Shown piece after piece: positions 54,329 to 64,000 of a stretch of 64,000 bases of DNA. Origin of the DNA: Ascidia mentula (taxonomy: Eukaryota > Chordata > Ascidiacea > Phlebobranchia > Ascidiidae). Below the pieces are notes generated by a model. The model saw nothing but the letters and a program-made list of their open reading frames with translations. It searched no databases and was not told the origin of the DNA. The DNA lies in NCBI GenBank assembly GCA_947561715.1, contig OX387197.1:19700266-19764265 (forward strand), read 5' to 3'. Within the stretch, counting starts at the first letter, position 1; each line of letters opens with the position of its first letter. The translations under genes were made by a program, and so were the position numbers.

Positions 54329-57300
54329 CTGTAACGAATACGAATTTAGTTTTTAATGCATTTAAAGAATAATGATTCAGCATAACAACTTTGTTTTACC
54401 TACGGCATTGGATACCGTATTCATCATATTAATCATTGTGTCCCGTACAGTGTCCCGAGAGATTTTTCCATTCGATCTTTCAACAAACACACAATTAAAA
54501 ATCTTTTCCTGTTTTCATTGTGAGCAATTCAGAGTTCGATACACTCACCGCGATAGCAGCGTGTAGCCCATAAACATGCGCTTAGGGCGGCCGGAAAGAC
54601 GAACCGATGTTTTCATTCGATCACGGCTGGAGTCGAATTGAACAAGTTCGAACTGAATTCGAGTGTTTAGATGCCATTTCTTCAAAAAACGTATTATTGT
54701 GAAATGAATAAGTATTTATCCTGCAATAGCAGATTGCCACACCTCATTTGTAATAATAAAATACACTTCGCAAATGGCAGGGTCAGCTGTTCCGTATATT
54801 TGAAAGACGTGAAACTGAAGTGAGAGGCTGCCGTTGTTAATCGTATCGCCAAACACTTCATAGTTGCCGGAGCCGTCCGCACCCGCAAACCCTGAAACCT
54901 TGCATACAAAATTATTGTTAGACCAAGGTACCGTATACCCAAAATTTAAGTTAACAATAACTGAACGATTTTTTCTAACTATTGATGGCTATAGCTTTAG
55001 CCAACGCTGACAAACATATTTAAATGAATTGTTTATTATATCATATATAACAGTTAAAAAATGCATTTCTTCAAATTTTTTTGCCTACATTCAACCGAAA
55101 ATCAGCAGTTTCCGACAACTCTGTGGAATCTTTGATCCAAACCAATGTTACAAAAGGGTGGATCGCAGAAACGCCTATTTCATAGCTTTCCGTTCTAAAC
55201 AAAAAAGGTCCTGATAATTTTGGTTTTGTTCTTGAACATATTTTACGCAAATAAAATTTTTATGGCAGCTTACACGTTTGTGGTATTGTACTTGAGAGAT
55301 TGGAATTGTTGTCCGCCACTGCTGAACCATACCTATATGACATAATTTGTGATCAATCCCCGGTAATTTTGATCAAAATCAGAACTAGGGAAATATACTT
55401 ATGTATATACTGTATATCTGGACGTATATCACAGAAATATTTATATCAGAGAAAAAATGGTTCATATTTAACCTTGTTTCCAAAGTCATACATATCATTG
55501 CCACCATCCCTTATGCCGTATAACCCGCCATCATATTTGTAGTTGTAGAAGCTCGGAATGCCGGATCGTACGTTGTTGCTCTCGCCAGCAATTGCACGAA
55601 GTGCAGTAGCTAAAACAAAAATATGTTCACAGAGGCAGTCTTTAAAATAAACCAGCAAAATGTAAGACCACAAAGACCTGTTATTCCCAACATTTCTGTA
55701 GTTTCAGAAGTTGTCGTGGGTTCTAAAACAAAAAACGCCATTGCTTTTGTACAATTTTCTTCTTCAAAGGATTAAAATGTTTAAAGTTGGTTGCGGACAA
55801 ATTTATAGTTTCCCTCATTTTTAAAACAACTAACTTCAGTAAAAACATTACTTACCGATTGGAAGAGTAGTAGGGCCATAAGTAGTAGTAACATTAGGAC
55901 TAGCATCCGGCAGGTCTATGGTTACTGTAGTGCCTCCGCCTTCTCGGGGACTCTGGTCAATGGTTTCTTTACAAATATATGTTACCTTGGTTGACATCTC
56001 ATACTTTTACATTCACAAGAGTATTGAGAATTATTTCTACCTTCACCAGTCAACGTGGTCAGCAAATTTTGCATTGTTGTTTCAATCTCGTATTGCGTGA
56101 TTTGACGCCCTCGTCCCAGAAAAAAACTATACACCAATAAAGTTACTAGATTTCAATACTCACAAAACTATTTCCAAAAACATACTTACCTAGGTCAATG
56201 CAACTGATGTAGTCTTGGGGTATTTTTCGGTTCAACAAACAAATATACAAATTACACTTACGAGGAAAGTAACGTGTAGCCGAATACAACATTTTTGGCA
56301 ATCCCTGTTAGCCGAGCTGTACTTTGAAGAGATCGCCTGTTCCTTATTGGTGATGAAAACGTAAAAGTTAGATTCCGATGATTCTGAACCTAAAAAATGC
56401 AAGAAGTATAAAAACAATGAAGATGAAAATATTTGTACGCCGGAGTCAATCAATCAGACACCGAATAAAGGCGATTATCGTCTTTGTTTTTCTGAAAATA
56501 TGCCAACCAGCATGCGAAAGGACGGCGGTTTCATTTTTTTTGAAACATGAAATTCGTTTGATCACGTTCAATACGCTTGGAGAGGATTGAGGAAAATTGA
56601 TGATGCATCGAGCCAAACATTTTATCACCTGATATAAGTAGAAATAGACCTCACACACGCTCGGATCATTTGCTCCGAAAGCTTGAACCCCTTTGAAGGA
56701 TAGGATATGGTTTTCACTCCGTACTGATCCGTTGAAGTCCTGTATGAATCCACTACCATCTGCTCCCAGATTCGAACGAACCTTTTTGCATGACCCAAGT
56801 AAATAAAGTTGAAGTTTTTGTAATTAAATTAACAAGCTTGGAAATCATCACCTCCAGAGTGTAGGTTTCTGGGTTTTGATCAGTTGAGTTGATGTGAAAC
56901 AAAGAAACAAACGGATGCAAAGCGAGCGTTGAAAACGTGTAGTCGGAACCACTGTGTACAACAACTTGACTTGGTTAGTCGGACGTTCGTCAAACAATTT
57001 TTAAAATTTAGAACAATTTAGTTAAACTCTGTTGAACGCCTGTTTTTAGCTTACTTGTATGTGCGATTGTATTCAGCCCAGGTCCGAATACCTTTTGCGG
57101 TGAAGTACACCTAAAAATGTAATAGCTTCATTTATTAAGCAATGTTTTAACGCTTTGTTGCACAGTTTTAAACGATCTCATAAGTCAAATGTCATGTCAA
57201 GCAAGAACTTTATAATGTCGTTTTATATATGATAACATTTGTACCTTATTTCCACCATCATACATATCATTCCCTCCGTCGTTAATTTGTTTTACAATCC

Positions 57301-60300
57301 GTGAGGTGACATCGTACCGATATCGGTAAAAGTTTGAAATGTTTTTTGTCAAATCAGCATTCCTCAGACGCCTTAGTAATGCTTGAGATTCATTGGCAAC
57401 TAATCGAAAAACAAAGTTGTACTAGTCATATCTTCAAAATCGTGCAAAAACGAGACAAAATCGTAAGAATCACAAAGAAAACTAAAAAAAAACTAAAAAA
57501 ATCCACTAACTGTTGGCGTCCATTGGGTTGCTGGTCGGTGTAGTGACGATATTTGTATCTGCAAAAGGAATTTTGACATTTTAGCTTGATATTTCATTTT
57601 AACACACTTTCTTTTAATTTGGCATAAACAACTATATGTTTGACGATTTTGATATACTATATAGTAAAAGGTAATAGGTTTCAGTCTAACACAGCACCAG
57701 TGAATATAAATGGAGGCGGTACAAAACGGAAAATATTGGTGTGGTCAACTTAGTCCTAATAATTATAGCAAATTGCAAATGTAATTTACTCCCAAATTTT
57801 AAACAGAGATTGCATACATCAAACACAAACAATTTTACCTACAACGACAGATAAATAGAACGATGTCATTACAGGAAAAATAAAAGCCGTAATTTGCAGT
57901 GCAATAGGTGTTTGATGACCAGAATCAATCTGCTGCGTGCAGCGTTGGGTTTGCGTTTAGTTACGTGTTATCTTTACAGCCAATATGAATATTTGGATTA
58001 ACTACTCGGATTCGAATCTAGTAAATTCTGTGTTGGCACATCTCTAACAGCTATCATTAGTCAAAGTGTGTATCTTGTTACATTATAAAAATACTGAACA
58101 CTTTTTAGTGATGCTAGCATGAGGTACAAGTTGCTTTCAGATAAACGATTTTTATTACCTTTCAAATCGCCCACCTACCATTGCTTATCATAACCGCCAG
58201 AAGTTGTCCCATGGTTGTTTCAAGTTCTATTTGGGAAATTCGTGTTCCTCGAGATCTTCGGCACAAAGTCACATGGGTTATATTAATGCGGTTATGTTGG
58301 AATTTAAAAGGAAACTTACTTTGATAGTAGGGTAAACCCGAAAATCACATCGTTAACCCTTCCTCTTAGTCTTGCCTCGCTTCGTAAATTTTGTCGATTA
58401 CGTGTGGGTGATAAAAACGTAAAGTTGAGATTTCTTTCCTGAATATCATATGTATCTAAATATCTTGTGAGATATTCGTAAATTAAACAGCACATTGTTC
58501 GAAATACGTGTTGGTTCCATAACATAAAGTATTCTCAATATTCTGCTATTTTTGCTGCCAGGCATATTAATTAATCAGAATTGTTCTGCTGGCACTTAAT
58601 TTTCTAAAGTGTTCATTTGAAACCGACGTTTCGTCTGCATCCGGCGAGATTTCCTCAGGGTTATGTCTACAATAATGCATCAAGCGCATAAACACTAAAA
58701 ACGCAAGAAAAACGTAAAAAAAACACAAGAAAGAGATTCGATAACATTGGCACCACTTGTATCGTCACGTATTCTCAACATGATGAAATTTCATCTGACA
58801 AACTTAACTCCGTAAATTGTAATGCGATGTTCTTTCATGAAAAAGTTCACAACATGAAAACGTTCCATAACTTTAAATATTGCTTTGTGACATATTTTTC
58901 CCGTTTAGAGTTAACACCTTACCTGCGATACGTAGAAAAATACTTCACAAACACTTGGATCGCCTGCGCCAAATACTTGAATCCCCTCGAAATGAAGTGT
59001 GTGACCACCAAGACTTATTGAACCGGAAAAGTCGTCTATGCTTCCGGAACCATCGGCACCAAGGTTAGATGTCACCTGCAATAAGTAACATTAATACATT
59101 ACGATTTGCGTGTCTTGTTCAGTACAATTAAATCACGGATACGGAGCAAAGTTTGGTTCTTCAAGAAAAAAGTTAAAATTCTGAATTCGTTAAATTTTGG
59201 TAAAGCTCCGCACATGTAACTGATGTTTAAACTTTTCACATGCAAACATGACAAAAATAAATAAATCTTGCCCGAATTGAGTAGTTGCCTGCTTCTTGCA
59301 AGGTTGGATCGAAGTGGAAAAATGCGAAAAAGGGTTGAATGGCCAGCGAGGTAAAGGAATAGTAAAATCCGCTATTACATAAGTCAAAAATTAGATAAAC
59401 ATTTACTTAAAACTACAAACAAGCACTCACTTGTATGACTTGTTGTAGGTTGCCGTTCTTTCAACCCCGTTCACAATAAAAGTCACCTTTCAAAAAATAT
59501 TTGGTTGCCTTGTTTTCAAATTCCTTTTGCATGAAATGTATATTATTTTATTGCTATTCAAAAATTATTTTGACGAACAATATTAATCACTCGGATAGAT
59601 GTATTTTACCGTATTTCCACCGTCATACATGTCACCCCCTCCGTCTGAAATCCTGTCAATCGGCGGTGAAGTGTCGTCATAGCGATATCGATAGTAGTTT
59701 GTAATGTTTCGAATTACGTTTGATCCTAAAAGTCTGTCCCGCAACAAATCTACCGTTCTGTTTTTCCTATCTGCACAGTTAAAGTAGTTTTGTTTTATGT
59801 TTGTACGTCTTATGTTGAGACAAATGGCTGAACTTAAACCAAGGTTTCTATGACTTTTTTTTCCATCAAATACAATTTTGCAAGCTCTAATCTACCCCTC
59901 AATGTATCCGTTGTCATTAGAATCAGAACACTTTCCATGGTGTTTCGTATCTCCCGATCAGATAGACGATTTTCGTCTGACCTGCCACAAAATTGAAATA
60001 CAATTTTACTGGCCCTGTATTGCTCTTTAAGTTCCAGAAAACTTTCTGTTTGAAATAATAGCACCCAAAGACATTGAACCATATTATAATGTACCTCGAT
60101 AAAAGGGTGTATCCTAAAATTGCCTTTTGAAATTCTCCGGTTAAGTTGACGTAATTTTTCATTTCACTTCTGTCGCGTTGTGGTGCTGAAAATGTTAGAT
60201 TACCGCTGGCGTTCTGTAAAGTAAACTCATTTCTCAAAGAAAAACGTTTTTTTTTTAGAGAAAGTATTTTTGGACACTTCAGTGTGTTGAAATGTACAAC

Positions 60301-63300
60301 TAGCTGTTTTTGTGGTAAACTCTACAAATCATTAGTTAGATAAATGAGCCGTACCTGGTATATATAGAAATAGACTTCGCAAACACTAGGATCACCGCCA
60401 GAATACACTTGTGCCACGTAGTAATATAAACTGTAACCCTTTTCTCCAGACACAGAGCCAGATGATGTGCGAAAGGTTCCGCTTCCGTCAGCTCCTAGGT
60501 TTGAAAAGACCTGCGAAAAAAATACGTTGCTTTTAACTATGGAAATTTAACTATGGAATGAAAAATGAAAACTTTACTTGAATAGAATAATTATTCGATT
60601 TTCTTTGGCTTTGTGTTGTTTGGTCAATGTAGAAAAATGCAGTAAATGGATGCTGAGCGACCGATGTAAACGCGTATCCAGTGTCACTAAAACAACAGTT
60701 GTAAAGTTTTTGAAATGTACACTTCTTTTTCTGTTTATTTCATTTCATCATTGTTTTTAAAAACGAACCAAAACGAACTACCTCAGCACTTACTTGTATG
60801 TTTTGTTATATTGAACAAATATTTGTTTCTTGTTCACAGTAAAGTAGACCTTGAAACATAAACTCATAACATTATTTGCCTTTATACATTAATGTAAAAA
60901 CACGTATCCAGTTCGTATACATAACGCGCATTTACATTTCCTTGATTCTTACCTTGTTTCCGTTGTCATACATATCATCTCCACCGTCAGCGATCATGTT
61001 GTTGCTCGAGGAATCATATTTATACAAATGGAAATTTGTAATTGATAGCATTAGGTTTTGATTGATCACGCGCTGTCGAATGTCATTTGTCTTTTCAAGC
61101 ACTGCGGTGTAATAACACAATGGTTGGTAACAGGTCGCCGAGGAGGTTTGTTGCTAAAACACTTGAAATAGGGCAACATGTTTGTTTCACTATGGAGTCT
61201 TGCACTACCAAATATATACCACATAAGTTTCTAATAAAATCAAAAGTGGCTTTGGTAAAGCATTGGGTCAATGCAACAAAATTTGTCTTGTAAATGATAC
61301 ACTGTCTTATCGAATGTATGCAGTGATTCACTTAAACCAAACTTGGCTTGTGGTCAATATAATCTTTTTCAGGTTTGAGAAACTAAATTACTTTCCAAGC
61401 AGTTATGCTGTTTGAGAATCATTTATCAATAAACCATGAGTGTTACTGACTTCGGTCATGACGTAGCGTTACTTCTCGAGATGAAGTTGTGTAAGTCATT
61501 GTTTGTGTTGCAGACGTTACACTCGGCATAGTTGTTGTACTGACAGTAGCTGTCGAATCCACAGTTGTTGTTTCTACATAATACCGAAAAAATAAGAAAC
61601 ATTGGCAATATCCAATCATCTAATCATGTCAATAAGAACGTGTCTACTAAACAAAAGATTTATGCAAAAATTTTTGTCAAAATCAAACGTATTTGTTGTG
61701 TGAGTTCTATCCGGGGTAGCAAGCATTGGGTTATATACCAAAAAATTAAAACATATGATGTTTTCTAAACTGAGTGATTATAGTTAAACACAAAGATATT
61801 CTTGTAACTTTTACGAAATCTCACTGACTCTCTAGATCCACTGGCATGGAGGTCCGTGCAGATGCGTTAGTTGTGGTTTTCAATGTGTTTGCAATAATTT
61901 ATGCAAAAGACAGATACGAACTATCATCACAAAAGAACTATTGTGTTTTACAATAAACACCAAATCTTCCAGACGTATAATGACATCGAAGGGAAGCGGA
62001 GATAAAAACCTACTTTTTGGAGCGCGATACGAAAAAAAAACCTCGACATATAGCGCATGGATTTTTGACCAGCTAGTGCCAGGATAGGGTGCATAAAGTC
62101 AAGTGCAAGACCATAAACTACCAAGATTAACAGTTTTGTAAGACTGCTTTACCTACGTATCCAAACAACGCATGCAATGCAGTTATTTGTAATCTGCATG
62201 CTGAGATCTGTACAATTTTGCTCTTATAACTGTACCACAGCATTTTAGCAGTGGCCATGCAAACTGTGTTCACATAGGCGGCAAACACCTTATCCAAGAT
62301 GATAGGACAATTGCATTTACTTGTCAATGTCAAGACGCACGTCGCTTATAGGCATGCGGTCGCAGCAAACAAGTTTCCCTGTGTGCCGCCGAAAACGCCT
62401 CAGGGCAAGGCATCTATAATTCCATTTATGTGCGTGCGTGGGAGGCCAAAATTTCCGCTGTTTTTCCACGTTTTAAGTTAGAACACCGGACGTTGTTTCA
62501 TAACTACTTACCTTCCCCTGATAAGACATAAAAGAATCTGCGCATGACGGCGTTCAATTCTTCGTCAGTTATGACGTCATCGGGGTGTCTGCGAATGTTT
62601 GAAACAGCGTATATGTCTTTGAACAGTGGATTTGAGAAAAGTGGAAAATTGTTATAATTTCAGGCATATAGAACTTCGCCTTCATATGGATGCTTTACCT
62701 AGAAAGCAGTGTGTAACCGAATATGGAAGGTGGGCCGTTCCCAGCTTGAACAGTTGCGTTGTTTCTAAAGATATTCCTGTTGCGCGACTTGATTTCCAAA
62801 TCTATTTCTGTTGCTTGGTTTCCCTGCATGAGACAATAAACTTGACCAATATTGAAAAATCATGTGCAAGTTACATCACCTGTTCGGAAAGATAAAAAAA
62901 GATTTCGCAGACGGTTGCATCGTAGGCGTCGTAAACTTGAACTGCTTTGTATGACAACCTAAAGTTGTTGCTGCTTATTTGTCCTGACGAGTTTTTCATC
63001 CTTCCCCTTCCATCAGCTCCAAGGTTTGAAACAACCTGCAGATAAATAGATTACTTCAAATAACACTAATATGTTTCGATGATTTGTTACTGCGTTGATT
63101 CAAAGATAAATTTTATACAGGGAGGAGACCCCGCACGCACTGAGGAAAAAGTTGTCTGGTAGGTTAACACGAGGGGATGCGTGTAAACATATGGGCGAGT
63201 TACCGGGTCTCCCTTTTCTCCTGAATAAGCAGAAAATTCAAAACGATGTAATCTCGACACGGTACTGTTTGTCGATAACTGGGCATTGGATTTGGTAATA

Positions 63301-64000
63301 AAAGGACTATGAGAACATACAATGGCTTACATAATAATTTGTTATATAAATACAATTTGCAAATTAACAGTTATTTCTTTATGGCTTATCACATGTTGTT
63401 TTTACCTCAATGGAAAAATTTCTCAGACCAGCACCTTCAGGCCTTGATTCGATGTTAAACAAGGCAGTAAACGGATGGGTTGCGAAAGACAAAAACCTAT
63501 ACCCTGACGACCTGCAATCAAACATATATTATTTTGCACTGTGCAAACTGCAATTACGGCTAACTTACATGTATGTGCGATTGTAAACCACCTGAGTCAA
63601 ATTACGTCCATCCACGCTAAAGTACACCTGTAGTAAAAAGTTTCTTTCTTCAGTTTTTTTTTTACTCTCGCAATCGACATGACATTACAATATTGGAGGT
63701 TAAAAAGTTAGCGATAGGAAGTGTAAGTACAGCTATTTACCGAGTTTCCTCCGTCATACATGTCGTTCCCGCCGTCGCTAATAGAAGTTTGCACATCTCC
63801 TGTTCGGTAAACGTAAAAGTGAAAGTTTGCAATGAGGTCACTTAAGCTGGCTTCACTCAATCTTTCCATGAGGACATCCCGTGACATCGAGGCTAAAAAA
63901 TCATGTAAACATAAAGTTTGCACTAAAACTGTGTAATGTTTGTCGCAAACAAAAAACAAAATACCGAAATAAGGGGTTTCTGCAGTGACAGCGACCGATG
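52525..64000 (-). CDS. Large modular extracellular protein with five tandem copies of an unrecognised module; 5' end outside window
   Basis: All exons from the window edge to a TAA at 52525-52527 join in frame to 1488 residues. Order: partial Thr/Ser-type linker exon 64000-63965; module 1; linker 61573-61451; module 2; module 3; linker 57558-57511; module 4; linkers 55966-55856 and 55722-55678; module 5; then the C-terminal exons 54328-54299, 53946-53835, 53770-53659, 53509-53283, 53091-52928, 52874-52808, 52725-52682 and 52547-52525. Linkers are rich in Thr and Ser (for example TTTVDSTATVSTTT), typical of O-glycosylated stalks. Modules contain many N-x-S/T sites and one or two cysteines each. 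No membrane helix is visible at the C-terminus, so it is probably secreted. Function unknown. The signal peptide should lie upstream of the window. Confidence 0.85.
54400..55609 (-). repeat. Module 5 of the repeated protein (213 aa)
   Basis: Exons: a 55609-55473, b 55332-55274, c 55194-55089, d 54898-54743, e 54652-54549, f 54476-54400. Landmarks are YNYKYD and IRDGGNDMYDFGNK in a, VWFSSGG and YNTTNV in b, IHPFVTLVWI in c, GADGSG and DPAICEVYF in d, MGYTLLSR in e and ISRDTVRDTMINMM in f. It is shorter and more diverged than modules 2-4, with a short exon e. Confidence 0.8.
56041..57399 (-). repeat. Module 4 of the repeated protein (224 aa)
   Basis: Exons: a 57399-57245, b 57110-57055, c 56951-56852, d 56781-56629, e 56383-56262, f 56126-56041. 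Landmarks are YRYRYD and INDGGNDMYDGGNK in a, YFTAKG and YNRTY in b, LHPFVSLFHI in c, SNLGADGSG and DPSVCEVYFYLYQ in d, FGYTLLSS in e and ITQYEIETTMQNLL in f. It is close to module 3 in sequence, suggesting a relatively recent duplication. Confidence 0.85.
58179..59770 (-). repeat. Module 3 of the repeated protein (222 aa)
   Basis: Exons: a 59770-59610, b 59486-59431, c 59371-59272, d 59075-58923, e 58438-58320, f 58255-58179. Landmarks are YRYRYD and ISDGGGDMYDGGNT in a, FIVNG and YNKSY in b, IQPFFAFFHF in c, SNLGADGSG and DPSVCEVFFYVSQ in d, FGFTLLSK in e and ISQIELETTMGQLL in f. Exon c appears to use a GC donor. The d-e intron contains a Penelope-like fragment (58622-58665). No linker exon separates it from module 2. 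Confidence 0.85.
58622..58665 (-). mobile_element. Penelope-like terminal fragment with hammerhead-like signature
   Basis: On the minus strand CTGAGGA, a TCTCGCCGGATGCAGAC segment and GAAACGTCGG match the 3' end of the Penelope-like element at 44129-44162, with a handful of differences. It lies inside the d-e intron of module 3. Only the terminal signature is recognisable here, so it is a short insertion or relic. Confidence 0.6.
59896..61101 (-). repeat. Module 2 of the repeated protein (225 aa)
   Basis: Exons: a 61101-60953, b 60849-60794, c 60686-60578, d 60510-60355, e 60213-60095, f 59981-59896. Landmarks are IADGGDDMYDNGNK in a, YFTVNK and YNKTY in b, QHPFTAFFYI in c, SNLGADGSG and DPSVCEVYFYIYQ in d, LGYTLLSR in e and LSDREIRNTMESVL in f. 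Same phase pattern as module 1. The f exon donor was chosen at AGGG|GTAGAT because it alone keeps frame with module 3. Confidence 0.85.
62512..63892 (-). repeat. Module 1 of the repeated protein (225 aa)
   Basis: Six exons: a 63892-63741, b 63627-63569, c 63511-63406, d 63035-62880, e 62823-62699, f 62588-62512. Exon a ends with ISDGGNDMYDGGNS, b has YFSVDG and YNRTY, c has THPFTALFNI, d has SNLGADGRGR and ATVCEIFFYL, e ends FGYTLLSR, and f has ITDEELNAVMRRF. Phases are 1-0, 0-2, 2-0, 0-0, 0-2 and 2-1. Exons d and e are the most diverged from the other copies. Confidence 0.85.

Noticed and set aside
59840-59895. Longer version of exon f in module 2
   Set aside because: The frame stays open to 59840, but only the donor at 59896/59895 keeps frame with module 3 and matches the length of other f exons.
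61451-61473. Earlier donor for the linker exon (CGAGAA|GTAACG at 61473)
   Set aside because: It would end in phase 0 and break the frame into module 2; the donor at 61451 gives the 1-1 symmetry seen elsewhere.

Overview
The window is metazoan nuclear DNA with dense, intron-rich genes: short exons, GT-AG introns mostly of 60-900 bp, and AT-rich spacers. The gene set points to a tunicate, most likely a Ciona-type ascidian. The main clues are a thyroid-peroxidase gene with CCP, EGF and membrane segments, compact introns, and Penelope-like element and hammerhead remnants. The species call is inference. I built exon models by hand from splice sites and reading phase. All seven protein-coding models stay in frame across every junction, but none has been checked against transcripts or databases.

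Layout. 1-5515 (+): 3' part of a secreted multi-EGF protein ending in two unusual CACC cysteine modules. 6512-15333 (-): thyroid peroxidase (19 exons, 913 aa), with a large inverted repeat in one intron. 16655-19560: a ~1.45 kb tandem duplication in intergenic DNA. 21269-23375 (-): EEF2KMT/FAM86 methyltransferase (8 exons, 316 aa). 24769-39566 (-): SLC8-type Na+/Ca2+ exchanger (17 exons, 845 aa from the start used). 40840-42848 (+): PC-esterase-like type II membrane protein (4 exons, 448 aa), followed directly by an antisense hammerhead ribozyme. 43481-44175 (+): decayed Penelope-like element with a GIY-YIG domain. 44726-46304 (-): small LIM-less nebulin-repeat protein (311 aa). 47056-51092 (+): PX-SH3-SH3-SH3-SH2 adaptor resembling p47phox (14 exons, 641 aa). 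52525-64000 (-): 3' part of a large modular extracellular protein (1488 aa visible).

The strongest candidate for something undescribed is the last gene. It carries five tandem copies of a ~213-225 residue module that I do not recognise. Each copy is encoded by six exons in the same phase order (1-0, 0-2, 2-0, 0-0, 0-2, 2-1), so each whole cassette is a symmetric 1-1 unit. Thr/Ser-rich linker exons, also 1-1, separate some of the copies, and the protein ends in a unique Cys-containing domain. Second is the p47phox-like adaptor fused to an SH2 domain of SLP-76/BLNK type. Third is a set of hammerhead or hammerhead-like motifs on both strands, one with a full catalytic core and perfect stem I.

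The genes do not form one pathway. Possible functional links are peroxidase (H2O2 user) and a p47phox-like NADPH-oxidase organiser (H2O2 source), which lie 32 kb apart and are not evidently co-regulated, and the head-to-head nebulin and p47phox-like pair sharing a 751 bp spacer.
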